From Acinetobacter rongchengensis (GTDB lineage: Bacteria > Pseudomonadota > Gammaproteobacteria > Pseudomonadales > Moraxellaceae), in assembly GCF_003611475.1 (NCBI RefSeq), contig NZ_RAXT01000004.1:62001-126000 (forward strand): DNA of 64,000 nucleotides, written 5' to 3'. Below, one piece after another: positions 17,659-26,677 of the stretch. The notes under the pieces are model-generated. The model was not told where the DNA came from and made no database searches. It saw only the letters and a list, made by a program, of their open reading frames with translations. A program made the translations under genes and the position numbers. Numbering within the stretch: the first letter of the stretch is position 1; each line of letters starts with the position of its first letter.

Positions 17659-18477
17659 ATGAAGCGCATCGCACACAAAATATTAAGAAAGCCTTTTTTT
17701 GGTCGCTTTGAAACCCCTTGGCATTGGCCTAAAGATATTTCACAAGATGGATGGGATCGTGTTGAATTTAAAAATGCCAAAGGAGTAAAACTGGTTGGTT
17801 ATTGGAAAAATGCCGTAGCGCCCATAGGTACTTTGGTATTAGCACATCCAATGGGAAAAGCTGCTAAAGGTTTTTGGTTGCGTTATGGGCATGCAGAATT
17901 ATTCTTAAAAAATAATTTTAATGTTTTTTTATTCGATGCCAATGGCTTTGGTGAAAGTGAAGCAGCATCTTTCGACTATCCAGCCGACTTTTTAGCTGCG
18001 GGTATATATGCCAAGAATAAAGTACCCAATCTAGATGTCGGCTTGGTTGGTGCATCATTTGGTGGCGCTTGGGGACTATGTTCTATGGCGAGAGAAGGAA
18101 GCCCATATACCACTGCTATCTTGGAAGCAGTATTTCCAACACTTCCAGATTTTTGGAAACATTACCCTATCGCGCATACCGCAATCCAAGCGTCTAAAAT
18201 TATTTGGCCTTCGATTGAGCGAGATCTAAGACCTATTGAAGAGGCGTCTCGGCTTTTAGGTCAACCCAATATCATGCTGATCTATGGTGATAGCGATATC
18301 TATACACCCCCTAGTCATGGAGAAAAACTCAGCCATGCAATGAGAAACGCTGCGAATGTAGAAATGCATGTTATTTCAGGAGGAAAGCATACTTATATTT
18401 ATCGAGACCAACCTGATGAATATATAAAATATGTTTTACCTTTTTTAAAAAAATCTTTTACAAAACCAAGCGAATAA
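17659..18477 (+). CDS. Alpha/beta hydrolase
   Basis: A 272-residue alpha/beta-hydrolase fold protein. The nucleophile elbow is 'GASFGG' (Ser133), the acid is probably in 'YGDSDIYTP' and the histidine in 'GGKHTYIY'; 'VLAHPMGK' supplies the oxyanion-hole region. No signal peptide. Substrate unknown. ATG 17659 follows 'AGGAAAGTGAA', an acceptable ribosome binding site. It may form a unit with the HxlR regulator downstream, although a hairpin separates them. Confidence 0.85.
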   Translation: MKRIAHKILRKPFFGRFETPWHWPKDISQDGWDRVEFKNAKGVKLVGYWKNAVAPIGTLVLAHPMGKAAKGFWLRYGHAELFLKNNFNVFLFDANGFGESEAASFDYPADFLAAGIYAKNKVPNLDVGLVGASFGGAWGLCSMAREGSPYTTAILEAVFPTLPDFWKHYPIAHTAIQASKIIWPSIERDLRPIEEASRLLGQPNIMLIYGDSDIYTPPSHGEKLSHAMRNAANVEMHVISGGKHTYIYRDQPDEYIKYVLPFLKKSFTKPSE

Positions 18478-18531
18478 AATCTATCACGTATGATGATTGA
18501 TGATGTTTAATAAAAGCCATGATGAATCAAG

Positions 18532-18556
18532 CAAAAGAGGTGATTTGCCTCTTTTG
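18532..18556 (+). terminator. Hairpin after the alpha/beta hydrolase
   Basis: A perfect 9-bp stem CAAAAGAGG/CCTCTTTTG (18532-18540 with 18548-18556); the T run after it is poor, so termination may be partial. Confidence 0.55.
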
Positions 18557-18588
18557 TGCTTTGCTAAAAATCATTCGAGTCAATTAAA

Positions 18589-19038
18589 ATGCAGAAAAAA
18601 AGTTTTAGTGAGATGCAATGCCCTGTTGCTCAAAGTCTTAATAATGTTGGGGAATGGTGGAATATCCTCATTTTAAGAGATGCATTTTATGGTATGAAAC
18701 GTTTTGATGAATTTCAAAGCAGCCTTGGAATCGCTTCAAGCACATTGACTCGTCGATTGAATGGATTAGTGGATTCAGGTTTATTAGAAAGATACCAATA
18801 TTCATCTAAACCACCACGTTATGAGTATCACTTGACCCAACGAGGTCGAGATTTTAAATCTGTTCTTATCTCACTGATGGATTGGGGAAATCAACATTTC
18901 CCACCTGAGCAAGTCACTGTTGTTATTGCGGATAAACAAACGGGGCAAGCCACCCAACCGATTTTGATTGATCAAATAACTGGTAAAATCATTACAGAAG
19001 AAACTCATGCGATTCGAAGAACTCCTAAAAATAAGTAA
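18589..19038 (+). CDS. HxlR-family transcriptional regulator
   Basis: A 149-residue winged-helix regulator of the HxlR/MarR-like type: 'CPVAQSLNNVGEWWNILILR' near the N-terminus with the family Cys, then 'MKRFDEFQSSLGIASSTLTR' and the wing 'PPRYEYHLTQRGRDF'. HxlR proteins often sense reactive aldehydes or redox stress through that Cys. Probably controls neighbouring genes, perhaps the alpha/beta hydrolase upstream on the same strand. A long 16-bp hairpin ends the gene. Confidence 0.9.
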   Translation: MQKKSFSEMQCPVAQSLNNVGEWWNILILRDAFYGMKRFDEFQSSLGIASSTLTRRLNGLVDSGLLERYQYSSKPPRYEYHLTQRGRDFKSVLISLMDWGNQHFPPEQVTVVIADKQTGQATQPILIDQITGKIITEETHAIRRTPKNK

Positions 19039-19047
19039 TCAACCGAT

Positions 19048-19105
19048 GCCGTATTTAAAAGCCTTCACTATTTTAAATCGGTAGGGCTTTTAAATGCGGC
19101 ATTTT
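19048..19105 (+). terminator. Terminator of the HxlR gene
   Basis: A 16-bp stem with one G-T pair (19048-19063 with 19085-19100), followed by ATTTTA. Confidence 0.7.
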
Positions 19106-19187
19106 AATCCATAGAACAACCAGTAGCGATCAACCAAACGCGGTAAATGATTCAGCAAATATAAAACACTCAAGTTTAAATATAGAA

Positions 19188-20849
19188 TTAACTCGCCAAA
19201 GCCCGTTCCAATATTCTTTCCACATCCACGGCTTTTGGATCAAGAATACCAACAACTCTGCCATGAAATTCATGATAACGTGTTTCAATAAAAGCATGAG
19301 CAACATAATCAGGCGCATATTTTTTCAGTAAAATCGCTTGTGCAAGAATCACCAAACGACTGACTAAACTGCGTGCCATGAACTGCAATTCATCTGCTTG
19401 TAGACTACTGAATAATTTAAACAGGGACTGTAATTCATTCTGTAGAATTGCATCTTGGTTTGCCACTTCGGCAAAGGATTTAAACAATATTTCAATCGAT
19501 TCACGCTCACGTTGAATCGCACGCAATACGTCTAAACACATGACATTACCTGAACCTTCCCAAATCGTATTTACAGGTGCTTCTTTAAAAATACGTGCCA
19601 TGATTCCAGTATCGACATAACCATTGCCACCAAAAACCTCCATCATTTCACCAGTCAGCTCTACTGCTCGTTTACATACCCAAAATTTAGCTGCAGGTGT
19701 CATGATCCGTTTCCATGCCAATGACAATTCATCATCATGTTCATAACAATGCGCAAGATGAAAACTGAGTTGCATAGCAGCTTCTGTTTCCAATGCTAAA
19801 TCTGCGAGAACCGCTTGCATCAAAGGTTGTTCCGCTAAATGCTTTCCAAATGCTTTACGTTGTCGTGTATAAGCAATACATTGCACCAAAGCTTGTCGTA
19901 GCATAGCACTTGAACCCACTGAACAAGTTAAACGTGTGTAATTCGCCATTTCGATAATGGTCGGAATACCTCGCCCTGCCTCACCAATCATGATACCCCA
20001 AGCATTTTTAAACTCTACTTCTGAGCTTGAATTACTGCGATTACCGACTTTATCTTTTAAGCGCTGTACTTGAATGGTGTTCTTGGTACCATCTTCCAAC
20101 CAACGTGGAACAAAAAAACAAGCCAAACCATCTTGCTCAGTTTTAGCGACGACCAGATGTGCATCACACATAGGTGCAGAGAAAAACCATTTATGCCCTG
20201 TGAGTAAATATGCTTGTCCACGACCTGATTCAGTGACAGGAACGGCAAAGGTTTCATTGGCTCGTACATCGGAACCGCCTTGCTTTTCCGTCATGCCCAT
20301 CCCCATCCAAATGGATTTTTTTTGGCTAATCGGCACGTCACGTTCATCGTATTCTTTACACAGTAATTTCTCACCGATTTTCGCCCAAAGCTCGGGTTCA
20401 TTCTGAATCAGCGGAATACTTCCCAAAGTCATTGAGTTAGGGCATAAATTGCCAGCCTCAACCTGTCCACTCAGGAAAAATCGTGCCGCCCAATTAACCC
20501 ATTTACTCGATGATTGAGGATGATTAAATGGATAGGCATGCGTATCGAATTGTCGATTCAAACTCATCCATTTATGCCATGCAGGATGAAATTCTAGAAA
20601 ATCCTTACGGCGACCACGTGCATCAAAGCTATGTAATTCAGGGCTATGTCTATTGGCTAAATCTGCATATTGATAATATTCGGCAGAACCAACAATTTCT
20701 CCAAATTCAGTTAAGCTTCGCCAATCCTGACTACCGTAACGTTGTAAAATTTCTTGCAGCACTTGATCTGTAGTCAATAAATTGTAATTCTGCAATTCAT
20801 CAAATTGGTTATGAACCTCATGAGTTTGCCAATTCTGTGCCGTATTCAT
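19188..20849 (-). CDS. Acyl-CoA dehydrogenase, AidB-like
   Basis: A 553-residue flavoprotein of the acyl-CoA dehydrogenase superfamily. Signatures: 'GMGMTEKQGGSDVRANET' (FAD/substrate loop), 'LTGHKWFFSAPMCDAHLV', 'RLTCSVGSSAML', 'RQRKAFGKHLAEQPLMQ' and the C-terminal 'EVFGGNGYVDTGIMARIFKE'. The length and the 'KWFFSAP' loop point to the AidB/isovaleryl-CoA dehydrogenase-like branch rather than classic FadE. It diverges from a TetR regulator 80 bases away, which probably represses it. The substrate is unknown. Confidence 0.9.
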   Translation of the reverse strand: MNTAQNWQTHEVHNQFDELQNYNLLTTDQVLQEILQRYGSQDWRSLTEFGEIVGSAEYYQYADLANRHSPELHSFDARGRRKDFLEFHPAWHKWMSLNRQFDTHAYPFNHPQSSSKWVNWAARFFLSGQVEAGNLCPNSMTLGSIPLIQNEPELWAKIGEKLLCKEYDERDVPISQKKSIWMGMGMTEKQGGSDVRANETFAVPVTESGRGQAYLLTGHKWFFSAPMCDAHLVVAKTEQDGLACFFVPRWLEDGTKNTIQVQRLKDKVGNRSNSSSEVEFKNAWGIMIGEAGRGIPTIIEMANYTRLTCSVGSSAMLRQALVQCIAYTRQRKAFGKHLAEQPLMQAVLADLALETEAAMQLSFHLAHCYEHDDELSLAWKRIMTPAAKFWVCKRAVELTGEMMEVFGGNGYVDTGIMARIFKEAPVNTIWEGSGNVMCLDVLRAIQRERESIEILFKSFAEVANQDAILQNELQSLFKLFSSLQADELQFMARSLVSRLVILAQAILLKKYAPDYVAHAFIETRYHEFHGRVVGILDPKAVDVERILERALAS

Positions 20850-20928
20850 CCTGAATATTACCTTGTTGTTTTGTCTGATGGGATTCAGTATAAAATAAAA
20901 TTCTTTTGCGGGTGTTCAGCTTTAACTT

Positions 20929-21543
20929 ATGAAAATTCCTGACATTCAAGTACGTCGTAAGCCACGCCAATCAAGGGCGAGAATGACTCAAGAAGCGTTG
21001 ATGGAAAGTTTTGTTCGGCTTTTAGCAGAGCGTTCAGCCAATGAAATTACCATTCGGGAAATTACCGATCTTGCAGGTGTAGGCTTAGGAACGTTTTATG
21101 AATACTTTTCTAAGAAAGAAGACTTGATTGCATTAACCATTCATCAGCATGTCAAAAATAATGCAGAAGTGTTAAAAAGTTATGCACAAAGTCAATACGA
21201 GTTATCCACAACTCCAAGTTTTCAAGCTTATTTACAGCAGATTATTCATTTTCAACTTGAAGAAATTAAGGCACAACAATTTTTGTGGGCACAATCTTTT
21301 TTATTAGAACGACAGGTTTCGAGCATTGAAAGTTATCAAAAAAGTTATGCCATGATGGTGCACATGTGGCAAAGCATTCTTAAACCGTTTATTCAGGATC
21401 ATCACCAATTACAACAGACCAGTTTGAATGTTCAACGTATTTGCTATGGTTTCGTTTCGCAAACTTTATTGACGCAGCCTGAGTTTGCCGATTGGGAAGT
21501 TTTAGAAAGCGATCTGATCAATGGATTGAACTGTTTTGTATAA
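20929..21543 (+). CDS. TetR-family transcriptional regulator
   Basis: A 204-residue regulator with an N-terminal TetR HTH ('SRARMTQEALMESFVRLLAE', then 'ITIREITDLAGVGLGTFYEYF') and a variable ligand-binding domain. It shares an 80-base divergent intergenic region with the acyl-CoA dehydrogenase, the likely target. Such pairs usually respond to an acyl-CoA or fatty acid, but the ligand is not visible. Confidence 0.9.
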   Translation: MKIPDIQVRRKPRQSRARMTQEALMESFVRLLAERSANEITIREITDLAGVGLGTFYEYFSKKEDLIALTIHQHVKNNAEVLKSYAQSQYELSTTPSFQAYLQQIIHFQLEEIKAQQFLWAQSFLLERQVSSIESYQKSYAMMVHMWQSILKPFIQDHHQLQQTSLNVQRICYGFVSQTLLTQPEFADWEVLESDLINGLNCFV

Positions 21544-21581
21544 CTTTCAAACTATCGATAGTCAAACTACGGATAGCAATA

Positions 21582-22571
21582 CTACTGAAGTCGATAAGTA
21601 TTTGGCGTGTGTCCCGTCCAACTTTTAAAAGCTCGTGCAAATGAATTGACTTCCTGAAAACCCAATAAGAATGAAATTTCACTTGGACTGATGGATGATT
21701 GCTTTAAGTAATACTGCGCTAAAGCTCGGCGAGTATCATCCAATATTGCTTTAAAACTCGTCTCTTCTTCTTGCAATATTCTTTGTAAAGTACGTTTACT
21801 GATGGCTAATTTTTGAGCCACCATATCTACACTACTGTATCCCGCAGGTAAGCTTTCTAATAATATCGCTTTTACTTTCTCACTCATGACCACATCATTT
21901 TCAAGGCTAACCAGCTTTTGTTGTAAATTCGGTTCAAAGAAATCCCACATCATCGCATTAGAGGTCAAAAAAGGACGTTCACTATCATCTTTTGAAAAAT
22001 GGATTGAAATATTCTTGGACTTGTTCAAGTTAACACCAAAGAACTGATTGTATGCTTCAAGATGGTTGGGTAGCTCAGGTAAACTCACCATCAGAGGAGT
22101 GATATGAAAACGTGTGCAAATTCGGGCAAGCTGTATAAAAAACACCAATTCCGTCAAGATCAAACTGGTAGGAATACTGCTTTGCACCTCATAGAACTCA
22201 ATATCCAAACATAGTTTATCCTGCTCAACTGCCACGTTTAGTAACATTGGCCCAATCAGTTTTTTAAAATGCGATAAGCGTTGTAATGCAATGGTTAAAT
22301 TTGGACTACATACACAAGCAAAAATTGCGGGGTCAAATAACTCAACTGTGATCATTTGACCAATTTTTAGGGGCAAATCTTCGATACCTGATACAGTTTC
22401 TATCGCACTCCAAAACTGAAAATATTGATCAGGCCTTACATAGAAATCTTTGCGATTGAAGGTATCAAGTGGTAATGAAGATAAACGTAAAACATCTTCA
22501 GGCTGCACACCTAAATCCATGAGAAAAAGCTTCCAATTCGGCTGCAGCATAAATTTTGAAGAATATTTCAT
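21582..22571 (-). CDS. AraC-family transcriptional regulator (arabinose-binding-type N-terminus)
   Basis: A 329-residue regulator with a PF12625-like sensory domain (about 15-205) and a C-terminal AraC HTH ('SSVDMVAQKLAISKRTLQRI' and 'ISFLLGFQEVNSFARAFKSW'). Same architecture as the regulator at the left edge. It is 47 bases downstream of the SDR gene on the same strand, so the two probably share a transcript, and the regulator may control the SDR. Confidence 0.9.
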   Translation of the reverse strand: MKYSSKFMLQPNWKLFLMDLGVQPEDVLRLSSLPLDTFNRKDFYVRPDQYFQFWSAIETVSGIEDLPLKIGQMITVELFDPAIFACVCSPNLTIALQRLSHFKKLIGPMLLNVAVEQDKLCLDIEFYEVQSSIPTSLILTELVFFIQLARICTRFHITPLMVSLPELPNHLEAYNQFFGVNLNKSKNISIHFSKDDSERPFLTSNAMMWDFFEPNLQQKLVSLENDVVMSEKVKAILLESLPAGYSSVDMVAQKLAISKRTLQRILQEEETSFKAILDDTRRALAQYYLKQSSISPSEISFLLGFQEVNSFARAFKSWTGHTPNTYRLQ

Positions 22572-22618
22572 TACACGCCCTCCCGCTTAATACCAATCAA
22601 CATTTTTATTTACTTGCC

Positions 22619-23449
22619 TTATTTGACAACAGACATCACCATTTTGTCGAATATCCGATCGCCAAACCATTTTCGAACAAAAATCATCAATTTGGCATAT
22701 TTTCCACCCACATAACGTGTCTTTGGATGATCTGCTTGTACGGCTTTCATCAACATATCGACAACGACCTGTACATCCGACAAGTTGCCTTTTTGTACAG
22801 ACTCATGGGTTGCATTGGCAACAGCATTGGCCATTTTGCTATAGGCACCAAAGCCTGAACGTTTAATTAAAGGCTTGACCATCACATCTGCAAACTCTGT
22901 TGCGATTGCACCAGGTTCAATCAATACAACATCAATATTAAATGGTTTAAGTTCTAAACGTAAGCAATCCGACCAACCTTCTAAAGCATGTTTACTGGCA
23001 TGATACCAACTACCCATTGGGGTATAGATCTTTCCACCCATCGAAGAAATATTAATAATACGACCACTTCTTTTCTGGCGCATAGATGGAATGACTTTCT
23101 GAGTTAAATACGCCAAACCAAAGATATTCACTTCAAATTGGTAACGTGCATCTTCAATCGAAGTATCCTCCATCGCGCCATATAAACCAAAGCCTGCGCA
23201 GTTTATAAGGATATCTATACCGCCAGTTTCTTTTTCAATATGTTGAATCACCTCATCTACCTGTTGTTGGTTGGTGATATCCATTTTTAAGATACGTGCA
23301 CCAAGCTCAGCTAAATCATGCATGGCTTCAACACGGCGTGCGACTGAATATACAATTGCCCCTTGCTTGAGCAACGCTCGAGTAAAAGCTTTCCCCATTC
23401 CAGAAGAAGCGCCTGTAATCAGTACAACTTGATTTTGAACCTTATTCAT
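22619..23449 (-). CDS. SDR-family oxidoreductase
   Basis: A classical short-chain dehydrogenase of 276 residues from the chosen start: 'VVLITGASSGMGKAFTRALL' (NAD(P)-binding TGxxxGxG), 'INCAGFGLYGAM' (NAG-type motif), 'INISSMGG' (catalytic Ser) and 'YHASKHALEGWSD' (YxxxK). The frame opens at 23485, but ATG 23449 ('MNKVQNQVV') has GAGGT eight bases upstream and places the nucleotide-binding motif at the usual position. Substrate unknown. It precedes an AraC regulator in the same transcript. Confidence 0.9.
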   Translation of the reverse strand: MNKVQNQVVLITGASSGMGKAFTRALLKQGAIVYSVARRVEAMHDLAELGARILKMDITNQQQVDEVIQHIEKETGGIDILINCAGFGLYGAMEDTSIEDARYQFEVNIFGLAYLTQKVIPSMRQKRSGRIINISSMGGKIYTPMGSWYHASKHALEGWSDCLRLELKPFNIDVVLIEPGAIATEFADVMVKPLIKRSGFGAYSKMANAVANATHESVQKGNLSDVQVVVDMLMKAVQADHPKTRYVGGKYAKLMIFVRKWFGDRIFDKMVMSVVK

Positions 23450-23485
23450 TTCTATTACCTCAGTATTCATATTGTGTATTTGCAT

Positions 23486-24146
23486 TGCTTAGAGGTATTT
23501 TAGAAATTTTAATGAGCGAATAATAAATCGGATCACGACAAATGATATGCAAATGGCGCCAAAAAACTACTGGTACTCGTTCGAAATTATTACAAAGTTA
23601 TGATCTATTGATCTAACCTATCTACTTCATAGTGAGTTTTTAACGGATTGAACTGATGGTTTTGAATATTACGGGTGATAAACAACGATCATCTTCAATA
23701 CTGAACTTGCCCTAACTAGGAATAAATCTCTTAGCATCCGCACATAAAAAAATACGAGAATTGAAACAGATTATTTCTTATACACATCTACTTTTTAAGC
23801 GAAAATATCTCTAAAACTACGCTCTGTTTTAGCCGTTCAATTTAAAAGCCACTCAATCGAATTTACCTATAAAACTAACCTTTTTATTTTGTTTGCTAAA
23901 TGATTATTTGAGCGATACATTTATAGCGTAGGCATATATTTTTAAGGCAGTTATATTGTAAAAATCACAATTTGAATCTGTATATTCAAATTGTGAAACG
24001 GCGACGAAAAGCAACCTGTCATTGCCATATTATTACCTTATAAAATATTAACAAAACAATCAATGTCATGTGAAAAGAAGCGTGTTATCCATATCAATGG
24101 ATGAAATATTGCTCACAATACCTGATGAAAATAATGGAGAATTAAG
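23486..24146. other. Long leader region upstream of catalase
   Basis: About 660 bases between the divergent SDR and catalase genes. I found no gene. It holds a perfect 13-bp inverted repeat at 23965-23996 and a smaller one, ATCCAT-N4-ATGGAT, at 24087-24102, shortly before the catalase start. Confidence 0.5.
23965..23996. promoter_or_regulatory. Perfect 13-bp inverted repeat upstream of catalase
   Basis: TCACAATTTGAAT (23965-23977) and its exact complement (23984-23996) surround a 6-base spacer, about 150 bases before katA. Could be an operator for a dimeric regulator or a hairpin in the leader. It does not fit the ATAG-spaced OxyR pattern. Confidence 0.55.
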
Positions 24147-25670
24147 ATGAGCCAAGATGATACTAAAAAGTGTCCCGTCACCCACCTCACAACTGATTTT
24201 GGTGCGCCTGTAGTAGACAACCAAAACAGTATGACGGCAGGTGCACGCGGCCCTCTCCTCGCTCAAGATCTATGGTTGAATGAAAAGCTTGCCAACTTTG
24301 TTCGAGAAGTGATTCCTGAGCGCCGTATGCATGCCAAAGGTTCTGGTGCATTTGGTACTTTTACAGTTACACATGATATTACCCAATATAGCTGCGCTAA
24401 AATTTTTAGTGAAATTGGTAAAAAAACCCCGATGTTTGCACGCTTTACCACAGTTGCAGGCGAACGTGGTGCTGCCGATGCTGAACGAGATATCCGTGGT
24501 TTTGCCCTCAAGTTTTATACTGAAGAAGGCAACTGGGATATGGTTGGAAATAACACCCCTGTCTTTTTCTTACGTGACCCTCGCAAATTCCCAGACCTCA
24601 ATAAAGCGGTAAAACGTGACCCGCGAACAAACTTACGTAGCGCAACTTATAACTGGGATTTTTGGACACTACTTCCTGAAGCACTACATCAAGTGACGAT
24701 TGTCATGTCAGATCGTGGTATTCCAAAAAGCTATCGTCATATGCATGGTTTTAGTAGCCATACCTATAGTTTTATTAATGCGAATAATGAACGTTTTTGG
24801 GTGAAGTTTCATTTCCGTACTCAACAAGGCATTGAAAATTTAACCAATGATGAAGCGGCTCAAGTCATCGCCGATGATCGTGAAAGCAACCAACGTGATT
24901 TATACGAAGCGATTGAACGTCAAGATTTTCCAAAGTGGAAAATGTACGTACAAATCATGCCTGAAACGGATGCAGAAAAAGTACCGTACCATCCTTTTGA
25001 TTTAACCAAAGTTTGGCCACATGGTGACTATCCACTGATCGAAGTGGGTGAATTTGAACTGAATAAAAATCCTGAAAACTTCTTCTTAGATGTTGAACAA
25101 TCTGCGTTTGCTCCAAGCAATCTCGTCCCTGGAATCAGTGTTTCACCTGACCGTATGTTGCAAGCACGTTTGTTTAACTATGCAGATGCACAACGTTATC
25201 GCTTAGGTGCAAATTATCAACAGATCCCAGTCAATGCTGCTCGTTGCCCTGTACATTCAAATCACCGTGATGGTCAAGGTCGCAGCGATGACAATTATGG
25301 TAGCCTGCCACACTATGAGCCGAATAGTTTTGGTCAATGGCATGAACAACCACAGTACAAAGAGCCTCCTTTAAAAATTACGGGTGATGCTGATTTTTGG
25401 GATTATCGTGAGGATGATTCTGACTATTTCAGTCAACCACGTGCTTTGTTTAACTTAATGAATGATTCACAAAAGCAAGCGCTGTTCAACAATACCGCTG
25501 CTGCGATGGGTGATGCTTTGGATTTCATTAAGTACCGTCATATTCGTAATTGTTATGCATGTGATCCTGCTTATGGTGAAGGTGTCGCAAAAGCTTTAGC
25601 AATGACTGTTGCCGATGCGCAAGCTGCGCGTGCAACAGATCCAGCCAAAGATTTACCAAGCTTTCTTTAA
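24147..25670 (+). CDS. katA: Heme catalase, clade with short subunits
   Basis: A 507-residue monofunctional catalase. Catalytic His62 is in '[12 protein letters not shown]', Asn about 134-135 in '[14 protein letters not shown]', and the heme Tyr in '[14 protein letters not shown]'. It converts hydrogen peroxide to water and oxygen in the cytoplasm. The N-terminal '[20 protein letters not shown]' is typical of KatA-type small-subunit enzymes. ATG 24147 follows GGAG with seven bases between. A strong terminator follows. The gene symbol is by family; orthology to a particular catalase is not proven. Confidence 0.95.
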   Translation: MSQDDTKKCPVTHLTTDFGAPVVDNQNSMTAGARGPLLAQDLWLNEKLANFVREVIPERRMHAKGSGAFGTFTVTHDITQYSCAKIFSEIGKKTPMFARFTTVAGERGAADAERDIRGFALKFYTEEGNWDMVGNNTPVFFLRDPRKFPDLNKAVKRDPRTNLRSATYNWDFWTLLPEALHQVTIVMSDRGIPKSYRHMHGFSSHTYSFINANNERFWVKFHFRTQQGIENLTNDEAAQVIADDRESNQRDLYEAIERQDFPKWKMYVQIMPETDAEKVPYHPFDLTKVWPHGDYPLIEVGEFELNKNPENFFLDVEQSAFAPSNLVPGISVSPDRMLQARLFNYADAQRYRLGANYQQIPVNAARCPVHSNHRDGQGRSDDNYGSLPHYEPNSFGQWHEQPQYKEPPLKITGDADFWDYREDDSDYFSQPRALFNLMNDSQKQALFNNTAAAMGDALDFIKYRHIRNCYACDPAYGEGVAKALAMTVADAQAARATDPAKDLPSFL

Positions 25671-25685
25671 AATATAAACCTGCTA

Positions 25686-25712
25686 TAAAAACCACCTTCG
25701 GGTGGTTTTTAT
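25686..25712 (+). terminator. Terminator of catalase
   Basis: AAAACCACC (25688-25696) pairs with GGTGGTTTT (25701-25709) around TTCG, followed by more T. Confidence 0.9.
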
Positions 25713-25764
25713 TTGCCCACTAAACTGCTAAATTGTAAAAAACTCCCCGAGTGAGGGTGTGATC

Positions 25765-26214
25765 ATGCAATACAATATTGAAAAGATTATTCAACAACAT
25801 GACATTGTGCTCTTCGATGAAATTTGTGTACTTTGCAACGGTTGGGCAAAATTTCTAATTCAACATGATATGCAAGCACGATTCAAATTGGCTTCTGTGC
25901 AATCTGCACTTGGGCAAGAAATTTTAAAATATTATGCAATGCCGACCGATCATTTCGACACCATGTTAGTCATTAAAAATACTCAGCTGTATTCTGAATC
26001 AACTGCTTTTTTGAAAGTCATACAAGAGATCAAATTTCCGTATTCGATACTCAAAACCGCTTATGTGATACCCCAATTTATTCGTGATTTCTTATATCGG
26101 CGTGTTGCGCTAAATCGATACCGTTTATTTGGTACAACGAATCACTGCTGCCTACTCCCATCTGTGCAGAATAAAAAGCATTTTTTGGACAATGTCATCC
26201 ATGAAAATATTTAA
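25765..26214 (+). CDS. DCC-family thiol-disulfide oxidoreductase (DUF393)
   Basis: A 149-residue protein of the DUF393 family, named for its 'DxxCxxC' motif, here 'FDEICVLCNGWAKFL'. The family is predicted to be a thioredoxin-like redox protein; its substrates are unknown. ATG 25765 follows 'GAGGGTGTGATC', a good binding site; a GTG at 25759 also opens the frame. It overlaps the DoxX-like gene by 14 bases, a pairing of DUF393 with DoxX_3 seen often in bacteria. Confidence 0.85.
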   Translation: MQYNIEKIIQQHDIVLFDEICVLCNGWAKFLIQHDMQARFKLASVQSALGQEILKYYAMPTDHFDTMLVIKNTQLYSESTAFLKVIQEIKFPYSILKTAYVIPQFIRDFLYRRVALNRYRLFGTTNHCCLLPSVQNKKHFLDNVIHENI

Positions 26215-26611
26215 ATCGGTACAGCGCCCCTTACTGACAATTAACGTAGTTTTAACGATCTTGTGGATTTATCAAGGTTTAGTTCCCAAAATTATCTATC
26301 ACACCATTGAAGAACAGCGATTCTGGCAATATTTAGGCATAGATGAATTACCAATGCTCTTTTTAATTAAAGTTTCAGGCTACATCGAAATTATTTTTGG
26401 TCTGTTATTTCTAATTTTTAGACACTCCAAAATTCTACATGTCTTTAATATTCTAGGGCTGATTGCTTTAACGATCGTAGTGGCTGTAATTTATCCGCTT
26501 TATTTCACAGCCTCCTTTAACCCTTTTGTAATGAATCTTGCCATGATCGGGCTTTCAGTGGTTGCAATCCAACTCATGTCTCAAAACATCAAGCCCCCCA
26601 AATTTGAATAA
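26201..26611 (+). CDS. DoxX-like membrane protein
   Basis: A 136-residue protein with four predicted membrane segments ('LLTINVVLTILWIYQGLVPK', 'IEIIFGLLFLIF', 'VFNILGLIALTIVVAVIYPL', 'FVMNLAMIGLSVVAIQLM'). The 'W.YQGLVPKI' start fits DoxX_3 proteins. ATG 26201 lies within the end of the DUF393 gene, indicating translational coupling; ATG 26192 is an alternative. Function unknown, perhaps linked to a redox step in the membrane. Confidence 0.8.
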   Translation: MKIFKSVQRPLLTINVVLTILWIYQGLVPKIIYHTIEEQRFWQYLGIDELPMLFLIKVSGYIEIIFGLLFLIFRHSKILHVFNILGLIALTIVVAVIYPLYFTASFNPFVMNLAMIGLSVVAIQLMSQNIKPPKFE

Positions 26612-26677
26612 CTCAAATTTGAATAAAACACCATTCAAATTGGGTCTAAAATAGCCATTCTCATGACTGATTTAAAA

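Noticed and set aside
23965-23996. OxyR site upstream of catalase
   Set aside because: The dyad lacks the four ATAG-type elements at 10-bp spacing of OxyR sites.
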